The notes under the pieces: model-generated
The model's database searches: none
Told to the model about the DNA's origin: nothing
Seen by the model: the letters and a program-made list of their open reading frames with translations, nothing else
Assembly: GCF_019331675.1 (NCBI RefSeq)
Contig: NZ_JAHBBJ010000005.1
Coordinates: 1-64,000 of the forward strand
Source: Bifidobacterium miconisargentati
GTDB taxonomy: Bacteria; Actinomycetota; Actinomycetes; Actinomycetales; Bifidobacteriaceae
Reading direction: 5' to 3'
DNA: 64,000 nucleotides
Program-made: the position numbers and the translations under genes
Shown here: positions 27,823 to 36,897 of the stretch, piece by piece
Layout: each line of letters opens with the position of its first letter
Position numbering within the stretch: the first letter of the stretch is position 1

Positions 27823-28631
27823 CTGACATCGAAACCACTGCAACCGCCGACACCCGCCCGCGCTCCGAAATCCACGTCGGCGAACCGGAAGGCGAGCCCC
27901 TGCTGGACGCCGTGGACCTCGTGGCCGGCTATCTGCCCGGCGTGAACATCCTCAACGGCGCCTCGCTCACCCTGCACGAGGGCGAGATCGTGGGCATCAT
28001 CGGCCCGAACGGCGCCGGCAAGTCCACGCTGCTCAAGTCCCTGTTCGGATTGGTCCGCATCCACTCCGGCAAGCTCGTCTTCAAAGGCAAGGACATCACC
28101 AACCTCAGGGCGGACAAGCTCGTCTCCCTCGGCGTGGGCTTCGTGCCCCAAACCGAGAACGTCTTCCCCTCCCTGACCATCGCCGAGAACCTGCACATGG
28201 GTGCCTACCAGGCCCCCAAGAAGTTCAACGAACGGTTCGACTACGTCTGCTCCATCTTCCCCAAGCTGGAGACCCGCAAGGACCAGCTCGCCGGCTCCCT
28301 GTCCGGCGGCGAACGCCAGATGGTGGCCATGGCCCGCGCTTTGATGATGAACCCGTCCGTCCTGCTCCTCGACGAGCCGTCCGCCGGTCTTTCCCCGATG
28401 CTCCAGGACGAGACCTTCATCCGCGTGCGCCAGGTCAACAAGGCCGGCGTCTCCGTGATCATCGTCGAACAGAACGCCCGCCGTTGCCTGCAGATCTGCG
28501 ACCGCGGCTACGTGCTCGACCAGGGCCGCAACGCCTACTCCGGCCGCGGGCGCGACCTGCTCGAAGACCCGAAGGTCATATCCCTGTATTTGGGCAACCT
28601 AGAAGAAGAAGTGGAAGAGGAAGGCCGGTGA
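27819..28631 (+). CDS. livF: Branched-chain amino-acid ABC ATPase LivF
   Basis: A 270-residue ATPase with Walker A GPNGAGKST, signature SLSGGERQMVAMARAL and Walker B LLLDEPSAGLSP. Its ATG overlaps the livG TGA (ATGA), so the two are translationally coupled. Confidence 0.93.
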   Translation: MTDIETTATADTRPRSEIHVGEPEGEPLLDAVDLVAGYLPGVNILNGASLTLHEGEIVGIIGPNGAGKSTLLKSLFGLVRIHSGKLVFKGKDITNLRADKLVSLGVGFVPQTENVFPSLTIAENLHMGAYQAPKKFNERFDYVCSIFPKLETRKDQLAGSLSGGERQMVAMARALMMNPSVLLLDEPSAGLSPMLQDETFIRVRQVNKAGVSVIIVEQNARRCLQICDRGYVLDQGRNAYSGRGRDLLEDPKVISLYLGNLEEEVEEEGR

Positions 28632-28948
28632 CGGAGCGTCCTCGTCGTTGCTCCTCGGTCGACGTACCTTCGTACGCCTTCCCTCGGTGCGCCTAGAGGC
28701 CGCACACGTCACCGTCCTTCTTACAGAAGGGCGGTCGTTGTTCTGGCTCCCCTCAATCAGGGCGCGAGCATGCCCGAAAATGGCTGAAAACCGCATGTTT
28801 CCAACAGTTTTCGGACTTCATCAGACGGTTACATGCGAACAATCTGCGCGAATCAACACCCGCTTAGGCTCAAAGCCAAGATTCGGGCGATCAACCGCTC
28901 GCATCGGCACCATTGCCCGCAAGGGCTTGAGAGGAAGTGGTGATTCAA
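28632..28948. other. livF-livK intergenic region
   Basis: This 317-bp stretch has no gene. It holds a truncated CTCCCCTC repeat arm at 28745-28760 and a hairpin CCGAAAA...TTTTCGG at about 28778-28818. A possible -10 TAGGCT at 28865-28870 may give livK its own promoter. Confidence 0.45.
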
Positions 28949-30220
28949 ATGTTGAATACCAAGAAGTACATGATCACGGCCACGGCGGCCATCGCCGCCG
29001 CCATTATGGCGCTCGCCGGCTGCGGCTCCGGCTCCACCGGCGCCGCCGATTCCAGCACTGCCTCGGCCAAGAAGACCGACACCTTCGTGCTCGGCGGCCT
29101 GTGGCCCGAAACCGGTTCGCTGGCCTATCTGGCCCCGCCGGAACTCGCGGCCGAGAAACTGGCCGTCGCCGACATCAACGCGGCCGGCGGCGTGCTGGGC
29201 AAGGACGTGACCACCACGGACGCCGATACCTCGGACGCCGACCACGCCGACCAGAACTCCTCGGCCACCCAGTCCGTGATGAGCAAGAACCCGTCCTTCG
29301 TGATCGGCCCGGCCTCCAGCGCGGTGGTCAAGAACGTGTACAAGACCATCACCTCAGCGAACGTGCCGATGCTGTCCATGGGCGCCACGAGCTCCGACTT
29401 CTCCGGCCTGAGCCCGTACTTCTTCCGCACCGTGCCGCCGGATTCCGTGCAGGGCGCCGTGCTCGGCCAGGTCATCGCCCAGGACGGCGTGAAGAACCTC
29501 GCCGTGGCGGTGTTCAACGACGAGTACGGCACCGGCCTGCGTGACACCATCGTCAAGACCGCCGAAGGCGCGGGCGTGAACGTGGTGTACGGCGCGGACG
29601 ACGCCTTCGACCCGACCGAAACCAACTTCTCCTCGATCGTCACCGCCATCAAGGCCTCCAACCCGGACGCCATCGCCATCGTGGCCTTCGACCAGACCAA
29701 GCCGCTGCTCAAGGAGCTCGCCTCCCAGGGCGTGGACATGCACAAGCTCTACTTCGTGGACGGCAACACCGCCGACTACTCCAAGGATCTGGATGCCGGC
29801 CTGCTTGAGGGTTCCAAGGGCACCATCCCCGGTGTGATGGCCTCCGATGACTTCCAGAAGAAGCTCGTCAAGGCCTACGGCAAGGACATCACCACCTTCA
29901 CCTACGGCGCCGAAACCTATGACGGCATCATCCTGGCCGCGCTGGCCGCGCAGAAGGGCGGCTCCGCCGACGGCGCGACCATCCAGAAGAACATGGCCGC
30001 GGTCTCCGGCGCGAACGGCGGCGAGGAATGCACCACCTACAAGGACTGCGTGGCGTTGCTCAAGTCCGGCAAGGACATCAAGTACAAGGGCCTGACCGGC
30101 ATCGGCCCGTTCAACAAGAACAACGACCCGAGCTCCGCGAACATCGGCGTGTACGTGTTCGACGGCAAGAACGTGCCGCAGTTCGACCACACCCAGGAAG
30201 GTAAGGTCCCCACCGACTGA
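28949..30220 (+). CDS. livK: Branched-chain amino-acid substrate-binding lipoprotein
   Basis: A 423-residue type-I periplasmic-binding-fold protein (LivJ/LivK-like) with lipobox ending at Cys25 (ALAGC). It captures Leu/Ile/Val for the LivHMGF transporter. Start choice is uncertain: ATG 28949 gives a good signal peptide but has a 14-nt spacing from GAGAGG; GTG 28940 has a closer ribosome binding site and would add three residues. Confidence 0.88.
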   Translation: MLNTKKYMITATAAIAAAIMALAGCGSGSTGAADSSTASAKKTDTFVLGGLWPETGSLAYLAPPELAAEKLAVADINAAGGVLGKDVTTTDADTSDADHADQNSSATQSVMSKNPSFVIGPASSAVVKNVYKTITSANVPMLSMGATSSDFSGLSPYFFRTVPPDSVQGAVLGQVIAQDGVKNLAVAVFNDEYGTGLRDTIVKTAEGAGVNVVYGADDAFDPTETNFSSIVTAIKASNPDAIAIVAFDQTKPLLKELASQGVDMHKLYFVDGNTADYSKDLDAGLLEGSKGTIPGVMASDDFQKKLVKAYGKDITTFTYGAETYDGIILAALAAQKGGSADGATIQKNMAAVSGANGGEECTTYKDCVALLKSGKDIKYKGLTGIGPFNKNNDPSSANIGVYVFDGKNVPQFDHTQEGKVPTD

Positions 30221-30291
30221 TCGCCAGTCGCCTGACTGATAGTCCCGTGCGATTCGACCGGCCGACCAGCCCCGCCGAACGGCCCAAACAC

Positions 30292-30317
30292 AAGCCCCGT
30301 CCACTGGCGGGGCTTTT
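30292..30317 (+). terminator. Terminator after livK
   Basis: AAGCCCCG/CGGGGCTT stem with 8-nt loop and TTTT tail. Confidence 0.8.
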
Positions 30318-30327
30318 CCGTACGTTG

Positions 30328-30347
30328 GTGTCGAACCGGTTCGACAC
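30328..30347. promoter_or_regulatory. LacI-type operator 1 upstream of sucrose phosphorylase
   Basis: GTGTCGAACCGGTTCGACAC is a 20-bp perfect palindrome. It shares the TCGAACCGGTTCGA core with operators at 30385, 32101 and (degenerate) 35540, marking the regulon of the LacI protein at 35634. Confidence 0.85.
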
Positions 30348-30384
30348 GCCGGTCGGCTCGACCGAGAACGCCACCGCCGCTACC

Positions 30385-30400
30385 ATCGAACCGGTTCGAT
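30385..30400. promoter_or_regulatory. LacI-type operator 2 upstream of sucrose phosphorylase
   Basis: ATCGAACCGGTTCGAT, a perfect palindrome centred 55 bp from operator 1, a spacing compatible with DNA looping. Confidence 0.85.
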
Positions 30401-30473
30401 ACGCAAGACGCACCCCGCGGGACACCGTTCTCGTCCGGCGAGGCGTCGCCAACAACACAACACAGGAGTTGCC

Positions 30474-31997
30474 GTGAAGAACAAAGTCCAACTCATCACC
30501 TACGCGGATCGCCTCGGCGACGGCACCATCGCAAGCATGACCGACATCCTGCGCACCCGATTCGACGGCGTCTACGACGGCGTGCACGTCCTGCCGTTCT
30601 TCACCCCGTTCGACGGTGCGGACGCCGGCTTCGACCCCATCGACCATACCAAGGTCGACCCGCGCCTCGGCTCCTGGGACGATGTGGCCGAGCTCTCCAA
30701 GACCCACGACATCATGGTCGACGCCATCGTCAATCACATGAGCTGGGAATCCGCCCAGTTCCAGGACGTGCTCGCCAAGGGCGAGGAATCCGAGTACTAC
30801 CCGATGTTCCTGACCATGAGCTCCGTCTTCCCGAACGGCGCCACCGAGGAGGACCTGGCCGGCATCTACCGCCCGCGTCCGGGCCTGCCGTTCACCCACT
30901 ACAAGTTCGCCGGCAAGACCCGTCTGGTGTGGGTCAGCTTCACCCCGCAGCAGGTGGACATCGACACCGACTCGGACAAGGGCTGGGAATACCTCATGTC
31001 CATCTTCGACCAGATGGCCGCCAGCCATGTCAGCTACATCCGTCTCGACGCCGTGGGCTACGGCGCCAAGGAGGCCGGCACCAGCTGCTTCATGACCCCG
31101 AAGACCTTCAAGCTCATCTCCCGCCTGCGCGAGGAGGGCGTCAAGCGCGGTCTTGAAATCCTCATCGAGGTGCATTCGTACTACAAGAAGCAGGTGGAGA
31201 TCGCCTCCAAGGTGGACCGCGTCTACGACTTCGCCCTGCCGCCGCTGCTCCTGCACTCCCTGTTCACCGGTCACGTCGAGCCGGTGGCCCACTGGACCGA
31301 GATCCGCCCGAACAACGCCGTCACCGTGCTCGACACGCACGACGGCATCGGCGTCATCGACATCGGCTCCGACCAGCTCGACCGCAGCCTCAAGGGCCTC
31401 GTGCCGGACGAGGACGTGGACAACCTGGTCAACACCATCCACGCCAACACCCACGGCGAGTCCCAGGCCGCCACCGGCGCCGCCGCGTCCAACCTCGATC
31501 TCTACCAGGTCAATTCCACCTACTACTCCGCGCTCGGCCGCAACGACCAGCACTACCTGGCCGCCCGCGCCGTCCAGTTCTTCCTGCCCGGCGTGCCGCA
31601 GGTCTACTACGTGGGCGCCCTCGCCGGCGGCAACGACATGGATCTGCTGCGCCGCACCAACAACGGCCGCGACATCAACCGCCACTACTACTCCACCGCC
31701 GAAATCGACGAGAATCTGACCCGCCCGGTGGTCAAGGCGCTGAACGCCCTGTGCCGCTTCCGCAACGAACTGCCCGCGTTCGACGGCGAATTCGCCTACG
31801 AGGCCGACGGCGACACGTCCATCACCTTCCGTTGGACCGCTGCGGACGGCGAAACCCGCGCCGCCCTCACCTTCGAGCCCGGCCGCGGACTCGGCGCGGA
31901 CAATGAGACCCCGGTCGCCAGCCTCAGCTGGACCGACGCCGCCGGTGATCACGAGAGCGTCGACCTGCTGAACGATCCGCCGATCGTCCGCTTCTGA
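30474..31997 (+). CDS. scrP: Sucrose phosphorylase (GH13_18)
   Basis: Phosphorolyses sucrose to glucose 1-phosphate and fructose in the cytoplasm, saving ATP. The 507 residues closely match the known bifidobacterial enzyme: catalytic nucleophile Asp192 (RLDAVGYGAK) and acid/base Glu232 (LIEVHSYY) fall at the positions established for B. adolescentis sucrose phosphorylase. GTG start preceded by AGGAG. Confidence 0.96.
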   Translation: MKNKVQLITYADRLGDGTIASMTDILRTRFDGVYDGVHVLPFFTPFDGADAGFDPIDHTKVDPRLGSWDDVAELSKTHDIMVDAIVNHMSWESAQFQDVLAKGEESEYYPMFLTMSSVFPNGATEEDLAGIYRPRPGLPFTHYKFAGKTRLVWVSFTPQQVDIDTDSDKGWEYLMSIFDQMAASHVSYIRLDAVGYGAKEAGTSCFMTPKTFKLISRLREEGVKRGLEILIEVHSYYKKQVEIASKVDRVYDFALPPLLLHSLFTGHVEPVAHWTEIRPNNAVTVLDTHDGIGVIDIGSDQLDRSLKGLVPDEDVDNLVNTIHANTHGESQAATGAAASNLDLYQVNSTYYSALGRNDQHYLAARAVQFFLPGVPQVYYVGALAGGNDMDLLRRTNNGRDINRHYYSTAEIDENLTRPVVKALNALCRFRNELPAFDGEFAYEADGDTSITFRWTAADGETRAALTFEPGRGLGADNETPVASLSWTDAAGDHESVDLLNDPPIVRF

Positions 31998-32021
31998 CAC
32001 CCCCGTCCGCGACCGATGAGC

Positions 32022-32054
32022 GAGACCTCCGACCGGACATGGCCGGGGGTCTCG
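32022..32054 (+). terminator. Hairpin after sucrose phosphorylase
   Basis: GAGACC...GGTCTC outer stem with inner CCG/CGG pairs, 25 bp after the stop; no strong T-run. Confidence 0.45.
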
Positions 32055-32073
32055 CAGGACACGCCGACGGATT

Positions 32074-32091
32074 ACGTCAATCGATTGACGT
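32074..32091. promoter_or_regulatory. Second, different palindromic operator before the MFS gene
   Basis: ACGTCAATCGATTGACGT is an 18-bp perfect palindrome of LacI-operator style but with a different sequence from the CGAACCGGTTCG sites. It lies 26 bp (centre to centre) upstream of operator 32101-32116, suggesting a second regulator. Confidence 0.7.
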
Positions 32092-32100
32092 CATGCTATT

Positions 32101-32116
32101 ATCGAACCGGTTCGAT
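32101..32116. promoter_or_regulatory. LacI-type operator 3 before the MFS gene
   Basis: ATCGAACCGGTTCGAT, identical to operator 2. A -10-like TATTAT lies just upstream (32097-32102), so the operator would sit over the transcription start. Confidence 0.85.
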
Positions 32117-32285
32117 GAGAACGACATAAGTCAACGCAGAAGTTGTCCATGAGGAACACCGTATGGTTCTTCGGCCCGGAATCCCCAGGCGCAGCCTCGT
32201 CGTCGGCTTCCAGTCGCGACTGACGACCGCCCAACGCAAACGTCACCCCCAAATCCGCCAATCGATTCTCACAGGGAAGTGAACC

Positions 32286-33611
32286 ATGGAATCAACAATC
32301 GCATCGGCAGCCGCGGCCCCCGCCGTGGACAAGGCCGAGCTTGACAGCTACGGCCGCCGCCCCTCCGTGCTGGATGTCGTGCGCCTCGGCGCCGGCTTCA
32401 CCATCAGCCTGATCATCACCGGCATCGTCTGGGTCTCGCTGTCCTCCATCCTCGTGCCGCAGCTCGTGGACCAGATCGCCCCCGGCCAGCGCGAGGCCTT
32501 CATCGGCACCATCAACTCGGTCGGTTCCGTGGTGGCGTTGTTCGCCAACATCATCTTCGGCACCTTCTCCAATCTCACCCGCTCCAAGTGGGGCAAGCGC
32601 ACGCTGTGGATCATCAGCGGCGGCATCCTGTGCGGCGCCTGCGTGGCCGGCTTGCTCGTCACCCGTTCCCTGCCGCTCATCCTGCTGCTGTGGTGCGGCA
32701 TGCAGCTGTTCTACAACTGGATGAACGCCCCGTTCGTGGCCACCCTGTCCGACCGCGTGCCGGACAAGTTCCGTGGCTCCGTCTCCTCCTTCATGGGCGC
32801 CGGCGGCGTGCTCGGCCAGACCGCTGGCTCCCTGGTGGGCTCCCTGCTCATCAGCAACATCGACCTCGGCTTCGCCGTGGGCGCGCTCGGCTTCGCCCTC
32901 GTGGGCATCATCGTGGTCGGCATCTGGCCGCGCGAACCCTCCAACGTGGACGAGGAGCGCGAGCCGGTGAGCCTGGGCATGGTGCTGCGCGCCTTCATTC
33001 CGCCGCACGGCAAGGGCGCCCGCAACTTCTACTACGCCCTCTTCGGCCGCATGATGATGGTCGCCGGCTACCAGATGATCAACGGCTACCTGCTCTACGT
33101 GGTCAAGTACTACACCTTCTCCGACTCCGGCTACGACGCCGAGCAGCTCAAGACCGCGGCCGCCGGCGTGATCGCCACCATGTCCGTGATCACCATGATC
33201 GTCTCCCTGATCGCCGCCCTGGTCTCCGGCCCGATCTCCGACAAGCTCGGCATGCGTAAGATCCCGGTCGCCGGCGCCAGCGTGCTGTTCGCCATCGGTG
33301 CCGCCATGCCTTGGATCTTCCACAACGCCTGGGGCATGTACCTGTTCGCCGCCATCGCCGGCTTCGGCTACGGCGTCTACAACGCCATCGACCAGGCCCT
33401 GAACGTGTCCATCCTGCCGAACCCGAAGGAGGCCGGCAAGGATCTGGGCGTGCTCAACATGGCCAACACCCTGTCCACCGTGCTCGGCTCCCTGCTCACC
33501 TCCGGCGTGGTCATGGCCACCGGCGGCAACTACGGCCTGGTGTTCCCGGTCTGCATCGTGGTGGTGCTCATCGCCGCCTTCCTCATCATGCAGATCCGCG
33601 GCATCAAGTAG
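32286..33611 (+). CDS. scrT: MFS sugar transporter, probable sucrose permease
   Basis: A 441-residue major-facilitator protein with about twelve helices and the loop motif NLTRSKWGKRTLW of the GPH/SLC45-like sugar transporters. It lies between sucrose phosphorylase and its regulator, shares their operator, and is therefore the likely sucrose importer. Ribosome binding site GGGAAG before ATG 32286. Confidence 0.88.
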   Translation: MESTIASAAAAPAVDKAELDSYGRRPSVLDVVRLGAGFTISLIITGIVWVSLSSILVPQLVDQIAPGQREAFIGTINSVGSVVALFANIIFGTFSNLTRSKWGKRTLWIISGGILCGACVAGLLVTRSLPLILLLWCGMQLFYNWMNAPFVATLSDRVPDKFRGSVSSFMGAGGVLGQTAGSLVGSLLISNIDLGFAVGALGFALVGIIVVGIWPREPSNVDEEREPVSLGMVLRAFIPPHGKGARNFYYALFGRMMMVAGYQMINGYLLYVVKYYTFSDSGYDAEQLKTAAAGVIATMSVITMIVSLIAALVSGPISDKLGMRKIPVAGASVLFAIGAAMPWIFHNAWGMYLFAAIAGFGYGVYNAIDQALNVSILPNPKEAGKDLGVLNMANTLSTVLGSLLTSGVVMATGGNYGLVFPVCIVVVLIAAFLIMQIRGIK

Positions 33612-33692
33612 TCCGTCCGCAGGGCCCGTCCGCAACGGATTGAAAGCCCGCCAAGTATTCGGCCCAGCGTAGACTGGGCTGATGGAAAGCAA

Positions 33693-33734
33693 ACCGCCCG
33701 CAGTGCACTGAAGCCAGTGCGCGCGGGCGGTTTT
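33693..33734 (+). terminator. Terminator of scrT
   Basis: CCGCCCGC/GCGGGCGG stem extended by GTGCACTG/CAGTGC pairing and followed by TTTT. Confidence 0.85.
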
Positions 33735-33815
33735 GCGTTGCCGTGAGCCTTGCCGCAAGCGTGAGGGCGCGGCAGCCGGAGAGCACAGAACAGAGCACAA
33801 GGGAAAGAGCGAATC

Positions 33816-35456
33816 ATGTTGGAACCGTACGTGCGCCCGGGCATTGACGACCGCCCGGATCTCGACAAGGCGCTGAGCCCGGAAGACAAGGCCGCCGTGG
33901 CCCGACTGGCCATCAAGGACCGCCGCCGTCCGCCCGAACCGTCCGCCGACCAGCCCGAGGCCCAAGCCGTCCGCCTCGCCTCCTCCGCCACGTCGGCCGC
34001 CGTGGCCGCGGCCGCCAGCGTGGACGCCCCCGCGCCGGACATGTCCTCCGCCTATCTGGACATGCGCGACCCGATGGTCGCCGCCAACGGCGAGAAGCCG
34101 GACGCCCGCCGCGTCTCCCGCCTCAACTGGGGCTTCTTCGTGGCCTCCATGCTTGTGGGCGCCCCCTGGGTGGCGCTCAACTCCATCGCCGTGCCGAACA
34201 TGGCGGCCCGCATGATGGGCTACGACACCTCGCTGCCCACTGCGATCACCCTCAACCCCGCCACCGGCCGGCCGCTGCCCGTGGCCACGGACCTGGCCAT
34301 GCCGCTCGCCGTGCTGGTGGTGGTCGGCGTGGTGGCCGCCATGTTCTCCATGCCGCTGGTCTCCGCCCTGTCCGACCGCACGCGCGTGCCGTTCGGCCGC
34401 CGCACTCCGTGGATGGCCGCCGGCGGTCTGCTGTGCGCGCTCAACACGCTGATTCTGGGACAGGACACCAGCATCGTGGTCATGGGCATCTTCTGGGCGG
34501 TGATGCAGTTCGCGTACGCCATGCTGTCCGTGCCGCTGGCCAGCGCCATCAGCGAACGTGTGCCGGACAAGTTCCGCCCGCGCATCGAACGCTGGCATGG
34601 CATCGGCGTGATGCTGGCCCAGGCGATCGGCCTGTGCCTCGGCGCGTTCGGCGTGATGTTCGGCTCCGACTCCGCCTTCACCACGCTCGCCGTGATCTTC
34701 GCGCTCTCCGGCATCCTCACGGTCCTGATCCTGCCCAAGGAGCCGTCCAGCACCGAACAGCCGCACGTGCGCATGGACGGCGCCGCGGTGTTCGGCCAGC
34801 TGAAGTTCCCGGCCCACGCGCCCGCCTTCGCCCGCGCGTTCGCCGCCCGCACCCTGATGATGGCCGGCGTGGGCATGACCGGCGTGTTCCTGTGGTACCT
34901 CGTGCGCTTCTGGGTCTACGGCAAGGCCGTGCGGTTCACATCCGCGCCGCTGACCATCCCGGCCGGATTCCTCATCATGGCGATGGCCGTGGCCACGCTC
35001 GTGGGCGCCGCGCTCGCATCCTGGGCCGCGGGCCCGATCTCCGAGAAGATCGAGGAGAAGGGCATCGCCACCGCCACCGTGGTGGCCTCCTCCTGCGTGC
35101 TGTACGCGCTCGGCCTGGCGCTCGCCTGGGGGCTGGGCGTCTGGTCCACCGGCACCGCGCGTGAGAACGGCCTGATCGCCTTCGCGCTCATCTCCGGATT
35201 CGCGTTCGGCCTCTACGACGCGCTCGGGCTGGAGCTCGTGATGGATTCCCTGCCCGACCCGCGCACCGCCGGCCATGACCTCGGCGTCTACGCGCTCGCC
35301 AACTCCGCGGGCCTGGCGCTCGCCGCCATCGTGGGCGCCATCCTGGTCAACGCCTTCGCGTCCAGCTTCGGCTACTACCTGCTCTTCCCCGCGGGCATCG
35401 TGCTGGTGCTGCTCGCCGGCACCGTGACGCTGGTCTCCGCCAACGCCGCCGACTGA
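33816..35456 (+). CDS. Second MFS sugar transporter with N-terminal extension
   Basis: A 546-residue MFS protein of the same family as the preceding permease (both have a VPDKFR loop and a SDRTRVPFGRRTPW-type motif). A ~100-residue Ala/Pro-rich hydrophilic N terminus precedes about twelve helices. No CGAACCGGTTCG operator is visible in front of it and a strong terminator separates it from scrT, so its control may differ. The substrate is unknown, probably a sugar. Confidence 0.83.
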   Translation: MLEPYVRPGIDDRPDLDKALSPEDKAAVARLAIKDRRRPPEPSADQPEAQAVRLASSATSAAVAAAASVDAPAPDMSSAYLDMRDPMVAANGEKPDARRVSRLNWGFFVASMLVGAPWVALNSIAVPNMAARMMGYDTSLPTAITLNPATGRPLPVATDLAMPLAVLVVVGVVAAMFSMPLVSALSDRTRVPFGRRTPWMAAGGLLCALNTLILGQDTSIVVMGIFWAVMQFAYAMLSVPLASAISERVPDKFRPRIERWHGIGVMLAQAIGLCLGAFGVMFGSDSAFTTLAVIFALSGILTVLILPKEPSSTEQPHVRMDGAAVFGQLKFPAHAPAFARAFAARTLMMAGVGMTGVFLWYLVRFWVYGKAVRFTSAPLTIPAGFLIMAMAVATLVGAALASWAAGPISEKIEEKGIATATVVASSCVLYALGLALAWGLGVWSTGTARENGLIAFALISGFAFGLYDALGLELVMDSLPDPRTAGHDLGVYALANSAGLALAAIVGAILVNAFASSFGYYLLFPAGIVLVLLAGTVTLVSANAAD

Positions 35457-35539
35457 GAGTGTCCGGTAGTTCCCGAAAACGGCCGGTCCGGTCCGCCTTC
35501 GCCCCGCGCGATATTTGCTTCGCGTGGGGCGAAACGCTG

Positions 35540-35553
35540 TCAAACCGGTTCGA
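35540..35553. promoter_or_regulatory. Degenerate operator upstream of the LacI gene
   Basis: TCAAACCGGTTCGA matches the CGAACCGGTTCG core with one change, 80 bp before the regulator start; consistent with autoregulation. Confidence 0.6.
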
Positions 35554-35633
35554 GTACACTGTATTCCAACATGGGCCGTGATGTGCGCGGCAGGCGGCCC
35601 GACGGTCCAACGACTCACCGGGGAGGAACGAAC

Positions 35634-36683
35634 ATGGTCGGTATGCGCGACGTGGCCAAGCAGGCCGGAGTATCCCTGAGCACCGTCTCGCTGGTGGTCA
35701 ACAACACCGGATACGTCTCGGACGACATGCGTTCCAAGGTCGAGGCGGCCATGCGCAAGCTCAACTACATCCCCAACGAGCTGGCCCGCAACCTCTACCA
35801 CAACCGCACCAACACCGTCGGCGTCATCATGCCGACCATCGCCCACCCGTTCTTCGCCACGCTCACCGCCGCCCTGCAGCGCGAATTCGCCTCCCGCGGC
35901 CTGAAGACCCTGCTGTGCTCCACCGCCGATGCGGACACCGGAGAAAGCGAATACGTGGGCATGCTCCAGCGTCACATGATGGACGGCATCATCATGGCCG
36001 CCCACACCGAGCACCCCGCCGACTTCTGGACCGCCATCCGCCGCCCGATCGTGGCCTTCGACCGCTTCCTCGGCGCCGGCGTGCCCACCGTCCACTCCGA
36101 CCACGAACAGGGTGGCCGGCTCGTCGCGCAGCACCTCATCCGCACGGGCGCGCGCCATGTGGTGCTCGCCGGCGGCCCGCGCACCCAGTTCGCCGACGGC
36201 ACCACCTTCCCCACCGTGCGCTACCACCTCACCGTCGAGCGCATGCTTTCCGAGGCCGGCATCGCCTGCGACTACGTGGAGGCCGGCTCCGTCACGGACG
36301 TGACCGCACACGAAGCCGTCGCCCGCAACATCTTCGAGCGGTACTCCGGCGTCGACGCCATCGTCGGTGCGGACGTGGTGGCCGCCATGGCCTTGCAGGA
36401 GGCCTGCCGCCGCGGCATCAACGTGCCGCGCGACCTGCAGATCATCGCCTACGACGGCACGCTCATCACCGAAATCGCGGGCAAGCGACTGACCGCCGTC
36501 CGTCAGGACTTCCCGGCGCTCGCCGCCGCGCTCGCCAATCGCATGGACGATCAGATCGCCGCCGAGGACACGGCCGGAGGCAAGCCGTCGCGTGTGTCCA
36601 GGACGGACGATGCCGGCGACGAATCCGTCATCGAAGAGCAGGTCGTGCCGGTCGGCTTCATCCCCGGCGAGACCACGCGATAG
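35634..36683 (+). CDS. scrR: LacI-family regulator of the sucrose locus
   Basis: A 349-residue repressor: helix-turn-helix MRDVAKQAGVSLSTVSLVVNN followed by a periplasmic-binding-like effector domain. GGGGAGGA precedes ATG 35634. Operators with central CG and arms TCGAAC occur before scrP, scrT and this gene. The ligand is presumably sucrose or a product (inference). Confidence 0.88.
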   Translation: MVGMRDVAKQAGVSLSTVSLVVNNTGYVSDDMRSKVEAAMRKLNYIPNELARNLYHNRTNTVGVIMPTIAHPFFATLTAALQREFASRGLKTLLCSTADADTGESEYVGMLQRHMMDGIIMAAHTEHPADFWTAIRRPIVAFDRFLGAGVPTVHSDHEQGGRLVAQHLIRTGARHVVLAGGPRTQFADGTTFPTVRYHLTVERMLSEAGIACDYVEAGSVTDVTAHEAVARNIFERYSGVDAIVGADVVAAMALQEACRRGINVPRDLQIIAYDGTLITEIAGKRLTAVRQDFPALAAALANRMDDQIAAEDTAGGKPSRVSRTDDAGDESVIEEQVVPVGFIPGETTR

Positions 36684-36811
36684 TCGCTCCATCTGTCAAG
36701 ACCCTGCGTCCACATAGTGAACCCCTGCTGGTTTGGGCCGCGGGCCGCGCTTATTGTCTCATTCCAGTTCGGGTCGAACGGACCCGAGGAACACCGAAAG
36801 GAGGCCACGCG

Positions 36812-36880
36812 ATGACTGGATTCAATGCTTCTGCGTTTGATTCCGCACGAATTATTAGCCCGTCTTCGCTGGCGGACTAA
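36812..36880 (+). CDS. Putative 22-residue leader peptide
   Basis: ATG 36812 is preceded by AAAGGAGG at a 7-nt distance, the best Shine-Dalgarno in the neighbourhood, and ends at TAA 36878-36880. The peptide contains five Ser and an Arg-Ile-Ile-Ser-Pro-Ser-Ser-Leu run. It ends 17 nt before the first strand of an attenuator, the arrangement expected when ribosome position on the leader decides termination. The peptide is too short for an independent function to be argued. Confidence 0.6.
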   Translation: MTGFNASAFDSARIISPSSLAD

Positions 36881-36897
36881 CGGCAACCAATGCTTGA

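Noticed and set aside
32292..36692. A 1466-residue open frame on the minus strand, and other very long antisense frames (for example 2554-4488, 30111-32000)
   Set aside because: They lie opposite well-supported genes with clear motifs, have Gly/His/Arg/Val-rich translations typical of antisense GC-rich DNA, and show no family features.
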